DNA of 64,000 bases from CAWACP01 sp963832965 (GCA_963832965.1 CAWHVW010000001.1:369202-433201); one strand, 5' to 3'; positions 36,623-46,279 are shown, counted from the first letter of the stretch. Numbers and translations: made by a program. The notes: generated by a model from the letters alone, not told the origin.

Positions 36623-38316
36623 GGCGGATCGGCTGGGCGATTCTGTCCTGTGGGCTGGCGCTGGTTTCCTGCAGGAAGGCAGGGCCGGTGGATCTGGAGT
36701 CGGTACGCAGCGACTTTGTTTATGGCAGCCTGGCGCTGTCGCCGGTTTCGGCGACGCAGCAGGGTTACCACTCTCACAACCAGCTTCCGCTGGACGAGAT
36801 GATCGACGACTACAGCCCGGCGGGCATCGCCGGCCAGCACCTGTTCTGGGAAGGGTTTCGCGACCGCCTGGCGAAGATTGACCCGGCCACGCTCTCGTCG
36901 GAGGACCGCGCCGACTACGAGATGATCCGCGATCAGATCTCTCTGGCGCTGCTGGAGCTGGACACCATACAGGACTGGCGGCACAACCCCACCCAATATG
37001 TGGAACTGGTGGGGAACGCACTGTTTGAGCCGTACGTGCTGGAGTACGCTCCAAAGGAGACGCGGTACAAGCAGATCATCGCGCGGCTGGGCAAGATTCC
37101 GAACCTGATGGTGCAGGCGAAGGCGAACCTGATCAGCTCGCCGGAGGTTTGGACCAGGGTGGCGCAGGAGGAGAACGAAGGCAATATCGGTCTTATTGAG
37201 GGCCAATTGAAAGCGGACGCTCCGGCGGCGCTGCGCTCCGATTACGAGAAGGCCGCGAAGCCGGCGGCGGACTCGCTGCGCGCCTTCAACACGTGGTTGA
37301 AGACCGACCTGTCCCGGCGGCTCAGCGACTGGCGGCTGGGGAAGACCAACTACGATCTGAAATTCAAGTACACGCTGGAAGTGGACAAGACTCCGGCGGA
37401 GGTGCTGGCGGAAGCGGAAGCGGAATTGAAGGCCACGCAGGACAAGATGGCCAAGCTGGCCGCGCCGCTTTCCATCAGGGAGGCCCTCGACAAGATCGCC
37501 AAAGATCACACGACGCCGGAAAATTACCTGGCGGAAGCGCGCAAGGACCTGGCGGAGGCGACGGCGTTCGTGCGGGCGAAGAACCTGGTTCCGCTGCTGG
37601 ACGCGGACAACCTGCAAGTGATCGAGACGCCGGAGTTCATGCGGGGAATTTACGGGGTGGGAGGGTTCGCGCCGGCCCCGGTGCTGGAGCCGCAACTGGG
37701 CGCGTTTTACTGGATCACGCCGATTCCCAAGGGTTGGCCAAAGGAGCGCGTGGAATCGAAGCTGCGGGAATACAACACATATGGCCTGCAGCACCTTACG
37801 GTACATGAGGCCATGCCCGGCCATTACGTGCAGTTCCAGTACGCCAATCGTCTGGAGCCGCAATCGCGCCGGGTTTTGCGCAATATCTTCGGCAATACAC
37901 CTTATGTGGAGGGTTGGGCATTTTACACGCAGGAGATGATGGCCGACGAGGGTTATCTGGACAACTCGACGGGCTACCGGATGACGCTTTATAAGCAGAC
38001 GCTGCGGGTGGTCGGCAACGCGATTCTGGACATTCGCCTGCATACCATGGGGATGACCGACGAACAGGCCATGGACCTGATGCTCAATCAGACCTTCCAG
38101 GAGAAGGAGGAGGCGGTGGCGAAACTGCAGCGGGCGGCTCTTTCTTCCACGCAGTTGCCGTGTTATTTCGTCGGCTGGAAGGGCTGGCATCAGGTTCGCG
38201 ATGAGTATGAAAAGGCCCATGCGGGCGATTTCAGTCTGCCGGGATTCCACGAGCGGGCGCTGAAAGAAAGCGGTGTTCCGCTGCCGGTGCTGGGGCGACT
38301 GCTGCCTGCGCAATAA
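36616..38316 (+). CDS. DUF885-family lipoprotein, putative metallopeptidase
   Basis: 566 aa from the ATG at 36616, which overlaps the fabD stop by 7 bp. The signal peptide ends in a lipobox (LALVSC, Cys about residue 15), so it is a lipoprotein anchored in the envelope. The DUF885 domain fills the rest and includes TVHEAMPGHYVQFQYANR (residues about 394-412), an HExxPGH motif that is a likely zinc site. A second acidic motif EGWAFYTQEMMADEG follows about 35 residues later and supplies the usual third ligand. Likely an envelope peptidase; substrate unknown. Confidence 0.85.
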   Translation: MLRRIGWAILSCGLALVSCRKAGPVDLESVRSDFVYGSLALSPVSATQQGYHSHNQLPLDEMIDDYSPAGIAGQHLFWEGFRDRLAKIDPATLSSEDRADYEMIRDQISLALLELDTIQDWRHNPTQYVELVGNALFEPYVLEYAPKETRYKQIIARLGKIPNLMVQAKANLISSPEVWTRVAQEENEGNIGLIEGQLKADAPAALRSDYEKAAKPAADSLRAFNTWLKTDLSRRLSDWRLGKTNYDLKFKYTLEVDKTPAEVLAEAEAELKATQDKMAKLAAPLSIREALDKIAKDHTTPENYLAEARKDLAEATAFVRAKNLVPLLDADNLQVIETPEFMRGIYGVGGFAPAPVLEPQLGAFYWITPIPKGWPKERVESKLREYNTYGLQHLTVHEAMPGHYVQFQYANRLEPQSRRVLRNIFGNTPYVEGWAFYTQEMMADEGYLDNSTGYRMTLYKQTLRVVGNAILDIRLHTMGMTDEQAMDLMLNQTFQEKEEAVAKLQRAALSSTQLPCYFVGWKGWHQVRDEYEKAHAGDFSLPGFHERALKESGVPLPVLGRLLPAQ

Positions 38317-38345
38317 AGTACTACGGGGCGGGGCTGAGAGCCCCG

Positions 38346-38364
38346 CGCAGGGCATGGCCCTGCC
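38346..38364 (+). repeat. Palindromic repeat family A, copy 8 (one unpaired base)
   Basis: CGCAGGGC-ATG-GCCCTGCC followed by CCAC. The outer pair is mismatched here, unlike copy 2 where the same change is compensated. Located in the 244-bp gap upstream of the histidine-kinase gene. Confidence 0.8.
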
Positions 38365-38560
38365 CCACACGGCCGGTTGCAACCGAAATTGGGTGGTGAT
38401 GCGTCCAAATCGAAGGTTCACTTTTCAGAAGTGTATTCTCCCGAAAAAGGAAATCAGATCTGGCCGGAGTACTGTATCCTCAACAACAAGTTGAGCTACC
38501 GGCCATGGTAGTGAACTTGCTCAGCACTATGCGGAAGAGTATGTCCGACGGTGACGGAAG

Positions 38561-41458
38561 GTGAATGAGCTCAAGCGACAGTTCGTAAGCGCCCTGCTGG
38601 TCCTCCTTACGGTGGCCGCGGTGAGCTGCGCCGTCATCAATTTTCAACAACAGAGCTTCTACCATCTGCCCGAGGACGGGGCCATCTGGGTGGATCGCGA
38701 TGCTGTCGTGGTGGCGCTGGAGATTCGCCCGGGCGGTCCAGCGGAGCAGGCGGGGATCAAAGCCGGGGATGCCATCCTGGCGATCAACGGCCATAAGATC
38801 GCAAAATCTCTGCAGGTGGCGCAGGCGCTGGCGCTGGTGGGGGTCTGGCAAAAGGCGAGCTATTCGCTGAAGCGCGGCGGAATTGATTTTCCGGCGACGG
38901 TGATTGTCGGCGCGCGGGTGGTGGATTCAGCCGTTTACTACCAGTACGCGGTGGGGGTGGTTTTTCTTCTGGTTGGGCTGTACGTGTATCTTCGCCGCGG
39001 AAACGCCACCAATGCGACGCATTTCTTCGTTCTTTGTCTGGCTTCGTTTGTACTCTCCACGTTCCACTACACGGGCAAGCTGAACAACTTCGATCAGGTG
39101 ATTTACTGGGGCAACGTGGTGGCGGGCTTTTTTGCGCCGGCCGTCTTCCTGCATTTCTGTCTGGTGTTTCCGGAGCGGCGGAAATGGCTGCGCCCTCGCG
39201 GGAGCGCCCTGGTGCTCTATCTGCCCGCGGCCCTGCTGCTGACGCTTTACGTGCTGGTGGCGCAGGGGATATTGCGGGTGGCGGTGCCGCTTATCGAGGT
39301 GCGGTGGTTTCTGGACCGGGTGTGGCTTTTGTACCTCAGCGTGTCGTACCTGGCGGGTGCGGCGGCGCTTTCGCTGGAGTACCGGCGGGCGGGCGACCCG
39401 GTATTGCGGCGCCAGTTGACGTACATGCGCAACGGCGCGGTACTGGGAGTTTTGCCCTTCACGATGGTTTACGTGCTCCCGTATCTGTTGGGCGTGCTTC
39501 CCGGGCACTACCAGAACATGGCGATCCTGTCGCTGATTCTGATTCCGGTTACGTGGGCCTACGCGGTGCTGCGCTACCGGCTGATGGACGTTGACGTCAT
39601 CTTCCAACAGGGCTATGTGTACACGCTGGCTACCTTATGCGTGCTGGCGGTGTTCTATGGGCTGATTTTTTCCTTTGTGCGGCCGGATACGCTGAGCGCG
39701 GCGCCCATTGTCGGTCTGATTCTGTTCGCCACCTTCATCTTCCAGCCGATTCGCGACTGGCTGCAGGAGCAACTCGACCGGTACGTGTTCTACAAGGGCC
39801 GCTACGACTACCGGCGCAACCTGATTGCGTTTGCGCGCGAGCTGACTTCGGAAACGGACCTGGACGCGATGATGGCGGCACTGGGGGACCGGCTGGTGCA
39901 CACGCTGCCCATCCAGCACGTGGCTTTTTTCGTGGATGACGAAGGGGCCGACCGGTTCATTTTGCGCACCATTGTGGGAGCGCGGCGCGAACGGCTGCCG
40001 CGGCCGGGCGACCCGACTCTGGACTTGAGCTTCCTGCCGGCTCACCCGGACAAGCCGTACGTGTTTTTCGAGCGGACCCATCATCTGCTCGATGTGCTTT
40101 CGCATACGCTGCCGCGCACGGTGCGGGCGACCATTTCCGATCTGGACCTGACCTACTATTTCGCATGCACCGCGCGGGGACGCACCATCGCGTATCTGGG
40201 AATCAGCCGCACCGAGAAGAACGACTTTCTGTCCAGCGACGACGTGGAGTTGCTGATCACTTTGTCGGGGTACGTGGGCATCGCCATCGAGAACGCCCGG
40301 CTCTACCACACGCTGCAGTGCAAGGCGGAGGAGTACGAGCGTCTCAAGGATTTCAGCGAGAACATCGTGGAATCGATCAACGTGGGCATTCTGGCGGTGG
40401 ATCTGGAAGACCGGGTGGGAAGCTGGAACACGCAGATCGAGCGTTTGACCGGGGTGCCGCGGGATATGGCGATCGGCCGCTTCCTGCGCGACCTGTTCCC
40501 GGGCGACTTGTGCGAAGAGTTTGACGAGGCGCGCGGGGATACGGGCATCCACAACATCTACAAGTTCGCGTTTCGGCCCAAGACGCCGGCGGCGGCGCTG
40601 AACGGGCACGCCAACGGAAACGGCGGCGGAGCCGGGCACGCGGATGCGCCGCGCGAAGCTATTCTGAATCTGGCCATTGCCCCGCTGGTCAGCAAGGATC
40701 TTCAGCAGATTGGGCGGTTGATCATCTTCGACGACATCACCGACCGGGACGAGCTGGAACGGCGTCTGGTGCAAGCGGACAAGCTGAGCTCCATCGGGTT
40801 GCTGGCGGCGGGCGTGGCGCACGAAGTGAACACCCCGCTGGCGGTGATTTCCACCTATGCGCAGATGCTGGCCAAGCAGATTTCGGATAACAGCACACAG
40901 TCGAAACTGCTGGACAAGATCGCCAAACAGACGTTTCGGGCCAGCGAGATTGTCAACTCGCTGTTGAATTTCTCGCGCACTTCCACGACGGAGCTGACCG
41001 AGCTGGATTTGAATCGGCTGATCCGGGAGACGGTGGGGCTGATCGAACATCAGCTCAGCAACGTGGCGATCCGGGCCGAGTTCGATTTCGAAGAGCCGCT
41101 GCCACCGATCAAGGGGAACGCGGGGAAGCTGCAACAGGTGTTTCTGAACCTCTTCCTCAACGCGCGCGACGCCATGGAGCGCGGGGGCGCGCTATCGGTG
41201 AGAACCTGGAGCGACGACTCCACCGTGCACGCCGAGGTGAGGGACACGGGTTCGGGGATTTCGCCCGAGCATCTGACGCGCATCTACGATCCGTTCTTCA
41301 CCACGAAAACGGCGCGCAAGGGCACCGGCCTGGGGCTTTCGGTATCCTACGGGATCGTGCGCGAGCACGGCGGCGAGATCGAGGTAGACAGCCAGCCCGG
41401 CGAAGGCACTCGTTTCCAGCTTGGATTCCCCTTAGCACGCAAACCGGTTCATGCCTGA
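38561..41458 (+). CDS. Sensor histidine kinase with PDZ, membrane, GAF and PAS domains
   Basis: 965 aa from GTG 38561 (GACGGAAG upstream). Order: helix 1; an extracytoplasmic PDZ domain, residues about 40-120 (GGPAEQAGIKAGDAILAINGH); seven or eight membrane helices (about 125-400); GAF (about 430-590); PAS (about 600-730); HisKA with phospho-acceptor His in AAGVAHEVNTPLAVI (about residue 755); HATPase with NLFLNARDAM and GTGLGLSVSYGI. It autophosphorylates and passes phosphate to the partner regulator, whose gene overlaps its 3' end by 8 bp. An extracytoplasmic PDZ suggests it senses a protein or peptide C-terminus (inference). Confidence 0.93.
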   Translation: MNELKRQFVSALLVLLTVAAVSCAVINFQQQSFYHLPEDGAIWVDRDAVVVALEIRPGGPAEQAGIKAGDAILAINGHKIAKSLQVAQALALVGVWQKASYSLKRGGIDFPATVIVGARVVDSAVYYQYAVGVVFLLVGLYVYLRRGNATNATHFFVLCLASFVLSTFHYTGKLNNFDQVIYWGNVVAGFFAPAVFLHFCLVFPERRKWLRPRGSALVLYLPAALLLTLYVLVAQGILRVAVPLIEVRWFLDRVWLLYLSVSYLAGAAALSLEYRRAGDPVLRRQLTYMRNGAVLGVLPFTMVYVLPYLLGVLPGHYQNMAILSLILIPVTWAYAVLRYRLMDVDVIFQQGYVYTLATLCVLAVFYGLIFSFVRPDTLSAAPIVGLILFATFIFQPIRDWLQEQLDRYVFYKGRYDYRRNLIAFARELTSETDLDAMMAALGDRLVHTLPIQHVAFFVDDEGADRFILRTIVGARRERLPRPGDPTLDLSFLPAHPDKPYVFFERTHHLLDVLSHTLPRTVRATISDLDLTYYFACTARGRTIAYLGISRTEKNDFLSSDDVELLITLSGYVGIAIENARLYHTLQCKAEEYERLKDFSENIVESINVGILAVDLEDRVGSWNTQIERLTGVPRDMAIGRFLRDLFPGDLCEEFDEARGDTGIHNIYKFAFRPKTPAAALNGHANGNGGGAGHADAPREAILNLAIAPLVSKDLQQIGRLIIFDDITDRDELERRLVQADKLSSIGLLAAGVAHEVNTPLAVISTYAQMLAKQISDNSTQSKLLDKIAKQTFRASEIVNSLLNFSRTSTTELTELDLNRLIRETVGLIEHQLSNVAIRAEFDFEEPLPPIKGNAGKLQQVFLNLFLNARDAMERGGALSVRTWSDDSTVHAEVRDTGSGISPEHLTRIYDPFFTTKTARKGTGLGLSVSYGIVREHGGEIEVDSQPGEGTRFQLGFPLARKPVHA

Positions 41459-42902
41459 CAAATTGCCCCCCGACGTGCCGGCTACGGATCTGGCGAAGGC
41501 GCGGATTCTTGTGGTCGATGACGAAGTGGACATCCGGGAGAGTCTGGAGACTCTTCTGGACATGGAGGGCTACGCGGTGGAGCTGGCCCAGAACGCCGCG
41601 GAAGGCCTGCGCAAGATGGAGTCCGGCCACTACGATCTGGTGCTGCTGGACCTGATGATGCCGGATCGATCGGGGATGGAGGTGCTGCGGGAAGTTCGCG
41701 AGCGCGATACCGAGACGCCGATTATCATGATCACCGCGTATGGATCCGTGGAAGTGGCGGTGAACGCGCTCAAGGCCGGCGCCAACAACTATTTTCCCAA
41801 GCCGTGGGACAACGAAAAGCTGCTGATTGAAGTGGAGCAGATGGTTGCGCGCACGCGGCTGGAGCATGAAAACGTCCAGCTCAAACGCGCGCTGAAGCAG
41901 CGCTACAGCTTTCCGAATATCGTGGGGCGGAGCGACCGGATGCTGCGGATTCTGGATCTGGTGAGCCAGGTAGCGCCCAGCCGGGCCACGGTTTTGATCA
42001 CCGGCGAAACGGGGACCGGCAAAGAACTGATCGCCAAGGCGATTCACGCCAATTCGTCGCGCTCGGACCAGATCTTCGTGCCCGTGAACACCGGCTCGGG
42101 CACCGCGGACCTGCTGGAATCGGCTTTGTTCGGCCATGTGAAGGGGTCGTTTACGGGCGCCATCGCCTCGCGCAAGGGCTATTTCGAGACCGCTAACAAG
42201 GGGACGATTTTTTTTGACGAGATCGGCACCATCGGGCAGGAAACACAGGCGAAGCTACTGCGCGTGATTCAAGAGCGCGAATTCATGCCGGTGGGTTCGG
42301 CGGAGGTGATCCGGGTGGATGTGCGGATCATCGCCGCCACCAACGCGGACCTGCGCAAGATGGTGGAAGAGGGGCGTTTCCGGGAGGATTTGTACTATCG
42401 CCTCAACGTTATCAACATCAACCTGCCGCCGCTGCGGGAGCGTAAAGAAGACGTCCCCCGTCTGGTCGAGTACTTCTTCGCCAGGTACTGCAAAGAGAAC
42501 GAGAAGTTTCTCGATGCGGAGGGCCGGAGCCTGTTGCGGTTCGAAGCGGACGCGATGCAGTTGTTGATGGATTACAACTGGCCGGGGAATGTCCGCGAGC
42601 TGGAGAATGCGGTGGAGCGGGCGGTGGTGCTGGCCTCGGCTCCGAGCGTGCCGGCGGACGTTCTTCCCGATTCGATTTTGCAGGCGGCCGGGGTACGGAT
42701 TCGCCAGGACGCGTTCGGCTCGCTGCCGGCGGACGCCTCGCTGTTTGAGATCGTGGCGGACTTCGAGCGGCGCAAGATCATGGAGATTCTGGAGGCCGTC
42801 AACTGGAGCCAGACGGAGGCGGCCGAGCGCCTGCACATCCCGCTTTCCACGCTCAATCAAAAAATAAAGCGGTTGGGCATAGACCCAAAACGCAAGGGGT
42901 GA
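41451..42902 (+). CDS. NtrC-family sigma-54-dependent response regulator
   Basis: 483 aa. Receiver domain, residues 18-135, with phospho-acceptor Asp in LVLLDLMMPD (about residue 67). AAA+ domain, about 160-395: Walker A TGETGTGKEL, sigma-54 loop GSFTGA in place of the canonical GAFTGA, Walker B GTIFFDEIG. C-terminal Fis-type HTH: NWSQTEAAERLHIPLSTLNQKIKRLG. It activates sigma-54 promoters after phosphorylation by the kinase just upstream, with which it is translationally coupled. The Ala-to-Ser change in the loop is tolerated in some family members. Confidence 0.95.
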   Translation: MPDKLPPDVPATDLAKARILVVDDEVDIRESLETLLDMEGYAVELAQNAAEGLRKMESGHYDLVLLDLMMPDRSGMEVLREVRERDTETPIIMITAYGSVEVAVNALKAGANNYFPKPWDNEKLLIEVEQMVARTRLEHENVQLKRALKQRYSFPNIVGRSDRMLRILDLVSQVAPSRATVLITGETGTGKELIAKAIHANSSRSDQIFVPVNTGSGTADLLESALFGHVKGSFTGAIASRKGYFETANKGTIFFDEIGTIGQETQAKLLRVIQEREFMPVGSAEVIRVDVRIIAATNADLRKMVEEGRFREDLYYRLNVININLPPLRERKEDVPRLVEYFFARYCKENEKFLDAEGRSLLRFEADAMQLLMDYNWPGNVRELENAVERAVVLASAPSVPADVLPDSILQAAGVRIRQDAFGSLPADASLFEIVADFERRKIMEILEAVNWSQTEAAERLHIPLSTLNQKIKRLGIDPKRKG

Positions 42903-42974
42903 TAGGTTTCAATCCCACGAACACTACCACTGGTACCTGACAGGAAACAGTAATGTCACTCACGGTGTGTCGGG

Positions 42975-43004
42975 TTGACACAGGTGTGCCAGTTCGGTTA
43001 AGGT
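42975..43004 (+). promoter_or_regulatory. Possible sigma-70 promoter for the M23 peptidase gene
   Basis: A perfect -35 TTGACA (42975-42980) followed at 17-18 bases by a weak -10 (TTAAGG/TAAGGT, 42998-43004), 100 bases before the start of the peptidase gene. The -10 is poor, so confidence is low. Confidence 0.3.
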
Positions 43005-43103
43005 AAAACTTCGTTAATCGACGGAGACATTTTCCCCCGGTCAGCAACTGCGTTTTGGGATAGCCCGATACGGTTGCGCCGGGGTTTTCATCCAGGGAGG
43101 TTC

Positions 43104-43991
43104 ATGGAGCTTAAGCCATATTTCGTCGTCGTTCTCGCCCACTCTCTGCACGGCCGCCTCCGCCGTATTCACGTTCCCCATCAGGCAATTTATGCGGTTT
43201 TCGTACTGGCGGTAATCGGTCTGTTCACGGTGGTCGGGTGCGTGGGGAGTTACGGCCGGATGGCCTGGAAGGTATCGCACTACAATTCCCTGCGCGCGGA
43301 AGTGGACTCATTGCGCACGCGTTACCGGGAGCTGGAGAAGGTTACTAACCAGAAAAACGAGCAACTGGCCACGCTGGAGCTTTTCGCGAGCGAGGTTTCG
43401 GTGCGTTACGGCCTGAACGACAAGCAGGCCGGTCCGGGTGAAGACGGCGCGGATCTGGCGCCCAACTACCATGAGACGCTGGCCGAGTACGACTTTCTGA
43501 AAGTGGCTACGTTCACCCGCGGGTTCAATCAGTACGCGCGGCTGTGGCAAACGAACACGCGGCCCAGTCTTTGGCCGCTGCTCGGCCGGATCATGAGCCC
43601 GTACGGCGGACGGCAGGATCCGTTCTCCGGTGAGGGCGCTACGCACACAGGTGTGGACATCTCGGCCCAGATCGGCACGCCAGTGAAAGCGACGGCGGAT
43701 GGGATCGTCACCCTCGCGGAATGGTCCAACGGCTATGGCCGCATGGTGGTGATTGACCACGGCAACGGTCTGCAGACCCGGTATGCGCATCTCTCGGCTT
43801 TCGAGGTGGTGGCCGGGCAGGAAGTTCGCCGGGGAGACGTGATCGCGCTGAGCGGCAGCAGCGGACGGGCCACCGGACCGCACCTGCACTATGAGGTTCG
43901 GCTGGAGGGTACGCCAGTGAATCCATACCCTTATCTGGCCAAGTCGGACGTGGCGCTGCCGAGTCCGGCGCGCAAGGATTTTCCGTTCTAA
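43104..43991 (+). CDS. M23-family metallopeptidase (LytM/peptidoglycan endopeptidase-like)
   Basis: 295 aa from the ATG at 43104, preceded by a strong AGGGAGG (43093-43099); this replaces a longer reading. One N-terminal membrane helix (IYAVFVLAVIGLFTVVGCV), a coiled coil (residues about 55-100, SLRTRYRELEKVTNQKNEQ), then the LytM domain (about 165-290). The zinc ligands fit GEGATHTGVDISAQIG (HxxxD) and GPHLHYEVRL (HxH). Cleaves peptidoglycan crosslinks or activates amidases; the coiled-coil form suggests a cell-division or envelope regulator. Confidence 0.93.
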   Translation: MELKPYFVVVLAHSLHGRLRRIHVPHQAIYAVFVLAVIGLFTVVGCVGSYGRMAWKVSHYNSLRAEVDSLRTRYRELEKVTNQKNEQLATLELFASEVSVRYGLNDKQAGPGEDGADLAPNYHETLAEYDFLKVATFTRGFNQYARLWQTNTRPSLWPLLGRIMSPYGGRQDPFSGEGATHTGVDISAQIGTPVKATADGIVTLAEWSNGYGRMVVIDHGNGLQTRYAHLSAFEVVAGQEVRRGDVIALSGSSGRATGPHLHYEVRLEGTPVNPYPYLAKSDVALPSPARKDFPF

Positions 43992-44137
43992 GCCCCGTTT
44001 CCTTCTGGCACGAGGACTTTAGTCGGGGTACAATACCAGAAGTCATACCTGGTGACTACGAATAGCTGGAAGTGCTAGAATCCCAATGAGCAATCGCTGC
44101 AACCCAGAGGAAGCTTCCGCGTCTACATAGTGGAGCG

Positions 44138-44153
44138 CTCCGGGAAACCGGAG
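44138..44153 (+). other. GAAA-tetraloop hairpin in the 5' leader of tonB
   Basis: CTCCGG-GAAA-CCGGAG, a 6-bp GC-rich stem with a GNRA loop, ends about 6 bases before the GGGAAGG ribosome-binding sequence of the TonB gene. It could tune translation initiation or stability of the leader; no known riboswitch is recognised. Confidence 0.4.
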
Positions 44154-44166
44154 ACGGGAAGGTGAA

Positions 44167-45198
44167 TTGCTTCAAGAGCAGAGTATGACCTCTCCAGAAC
44201 AGCCCGACGGAATGGAGCAGCAAGGGAGTTCCGATCCGCTGGCCGAGATCGATCCGCTCGACCGGTTGCTGATCAACGTAGAGAAGCCCTGGTACAAATC
44301 TCTGGTTCAGGACTTCCGGGAAATGATCCATCCGCCCAAGCTTCCACCTCTGGTGGTCACCTCTCAGCCCGTGCCGGTGAAGGACGTGTGGGGCCTTTAC
44401 GGGGGGCAGGGGAAGAGGGCAGGCGTCACCTCCATGGCGATTCATGTGAGTGTGGTGGTGCTGCTGTTCACGGTCAGCTTTAATCCCACGGTGCAGCAGG
44501 CGGCGAAGGATGCGGTGACGCTGATCGCGCCGGACCTGTCACCGTACAAGCCGGATATGGCGGTGAAGAAGAACGCCATGCAGGGAGGCGGTGGCGGCGG
44601 GAACCGATCCCCGCTACCGGCCAGCAAGGGCAAGCTTCCCAAGATCTCCGACAAGCAGTTTGTGCCGCCCTCCGCGGTGGTGCTCAACCAGAATCCCAAA
44701 CTGGTGATGGTCCCCACGATCATCGCTCAGCCTGATGCAAAACTGCCGCAGATTCAGTCCGTTAACTACGGCGATCCGCTCTCGAAGTACGGCGTCCTCT
44801 CGAATGGCTCGGGTTCCGGCGGGGGCATCGGCGACGGCTCCGGCGGTGGAGTAGGGCCCGGGCACGGCGGCGGTTTCGGCCCCGGTTCGGGCGGGAATGC
44901 GGGCGGCGGGGTGTATCGCATCGGCGGCGGCGTTTCCCAGCCGGTTCCGATTTACCGGCCCGATCCCGACTACTCCGAAGAAGCGCGCAAGGCGAAGTTT
45001 CAGGGTACGGTGGTTCTGGCTATCGTAGTGGACGAGAAGGGCAATCCGCGCGACTTGCGCGTCTTGAAGCCGCTGGGCCTTGGGCTGGATGAGAAGGCCA
45101 TGGAAGCCGTGGCGAAGTGGCGCTTCCGCCCGGGTATGAAGGACGGCCATCCGGTGAAGGTGATGGCCCAGATCGAAGTTAACTTCCGCCTGCTATAG
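44167..45198 (+). CDS. TonB-family energy transducer
   Basis: 343 aa from TTG 44167 (with GGGAAGG at proper distance); ATG 44185 (MTSPEQPDG) is the alternative. A cytoplasmic N-terminal arm of about 95 residues is longer than usual. One membrane helix (HVSVVVLLFTVSF), a periplasmic linker with Gly-rich stretch (GGGIGDGSGGGVGPGHGGG) in place of the usual Pro-Lys spacer, and a TonB C-terminal domain (residues about 262-343: PDPDYSEEARKAKFQGTVVL). Couples proton-motive force to outer-membrane receptors. ExbB/ExbD are not next to it. Confidence 0.9.
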   Translation: MLQEQSMTSPEQPDGMEQQGSSDPLAEIDPLDRLLINVEKPWYKSLVQDFREMIHPPKLPPLVVTSQPVPVKDVWGLYGGQGKRAGVTSMAIHVSVVVLLFTVSFNPTVQQAAKDAVTLIAPDLSPYKPDMAVKKNAMQGGGGGGNRSPLPASKGKLPKISDKQFVPPSAVVLNQNPKLVMVPTIIAQPDAKLPQIQSVNYGDPLSKYGVLSNGSGSGGGIGDGSGGGVGPGHGGGFGPGSGGNAGGGVYRIGGGVSQPVPIYRPDPDYSEEARKAKFQGTVVLAIVVDEKGNPRDLRVLKPLGLGLDEKAMEAVAKWRFRPGMKDGHPVKVMAQIEVNFRLL

Positions 45199-45269
45199 CA
45201 AAACGCGGCTTGCGCCGCGTGTCATACTTTACATTGCAAAGTGCTTGCGGTATACTGCTTCAGTAGACC

Positions 45270-45887
45270 ATGGCCACCGTTCGTCCGATTCGCCAGGAAC
45301 CCCTTGAAGAGCCGGTCGGCCTGCATAGCAGGGCGATGGACAATCTGCGCTTCATCCGGGAAACCATGGAACGGGCCGGGGCGTTCACCGCGGTTCCGGG
45401 GTGGGGCGGGTGCATTATCGGCGCCACCGCCATTGTCGCGGCCCTATTGGCGGCCAGACAACCGGGCGGGGAAGGCTGGCTGATCACGTGGCTGATGGAA
45501 GGGATGCTGGCCATTGGGATCGGCTCCCTGGCAGTGAAGTTCAAAGCCGACGCTTCGGACCAGCCGATGTTGTCGGCGCCGGCCAGACGCTTCGCATTGA
45601 GCTTTGCTCCACCGCTGATGGTGGGTGCTCTGCTGACCGTCGTTCTGTATCGCGCGGGGCTGACGGCGGCCATTCCCGGCACGTGGCTGTTGTTATACGG
45701 GACGGGCGTGGTGACGGGCGGAGCGTATTCGGTGCGGGTGGTGCCTTTGATGGGGCTGTGCTTCATGCTGCTGGGGGCGGTGGCGCTGTTTTGTCCGTTG
45801 CCAGTTGCCAACGTGCTGCTGGGGGCGGGCTTCGGCTGCCTGCATCTGGCGTTCGGCTTCATCATTGCTCGGCGTTTTGGCGGATAG
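45270..45887 (+). CDS. Multi-pass membrane protein of unknown function
   Basis: 205 aa, six predicted membrane helices (about residues 44-64, 70-90, 110-130, 135-150, 155-175, 178-200) after a 40-residue cytoplasmic N-terminus. No family recognised. An excellent AAGGAGG follows its stop and serves the next gene, 11 bp away; the three genes 45270-46960 are tightly spaced and likely one operon ending in uppS. Confidence 0.8.
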   Translation: MATVRPIRQEPLEEPVGLHSRAMDNLRFIRETMERAGAFTAVPGWGGCIIGATAIVAALLAARQPGGEGWLITWLMEGMLAIGIGSLAVKFKADASDQPMLSAPARRFALSFAPPLMVGALLTVVLYRAGLTAAIPGTWLLLYGTGVVTGGAYSVRVVPLMGLCFMLLGAVALFCPLPVANVLLGAGFGCLHLAFGFIIARRFGG

Positions 45888-45898
45888 AAGGAGGTACC

Positions 45899-46276
45899 GT
45901 GGCCAGGTCCAATACAGCACGAAAGGAAGTGGCCGAGACGGCGAAACCGCGCGTGGCGGCGTCGGGCGGCGGCGCCGTTCCGGATCTGGATCGCCTGATT
46001 CACGAGCGGGTGCGGCTGGCGATTGTGGCGGCGCTGGCGGCCAGCCAATCGCCCGCGCTGACGTTCAACGAGCTGAAATCGTTGCTGCAGACGACGGACG
46101 GCAACCTGAGTGTTCACGCGCGCAAGCTGGAAGAGGCGGGCTACGTTTCCTGTACGAAGTCGTTCGAGGGGCGTATTCCGAGGACGGAATACCGGCTCAC
46201 GGCGACGGGCCGCAAAGCATTCGAGAAGTACATAGACCACATGGAAGCGCTCGTCCGGGCGATGCGGGATAGATAG
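45899..46276 (+). CDS. Winged-helix transcriptional regulator (MarR/HTH_34-like)
   Basis: 125 aa from GTG 45899, preceded by AAGGAGG (45888-45894); a longer frame upstream is antisense or out of frame with the membrane gene and rejected. Residues about 30-115 form a wHTH: RLAIVAALAASQSPALTFNEL, recognition helix TDGNLSVHARKLEEAGYV, wing RTEYRLTATGRKAFEKYI. This pattern is the small wHTH class often paired with a membrane protein of the kind encoded just upstream. Probably regulates its own operon. uppS starts 3 bp after its stop. Confidence 0.85.
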   Translation: MARSNTARKEVAETAKPRVAASGGGAVPDLDRLIHERVRLAIVAALAASQSPALTFNELKSLLQTTDGNLSVHARKLEEAGYVSCTKSFEGRIPRTEYRLTATGRKAFEKYIDHMEALVRAMRDR

Positions 46277-46279
46277 ATA

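Noticed and set aside
36619..38421. 600-codon minus-strand frame antisense to the DUF885 gene
   Set aside because: Arg/His/Leu-rich shadow of a high-GC gene; the sense strand has lipobox and HExxPGH motifs.
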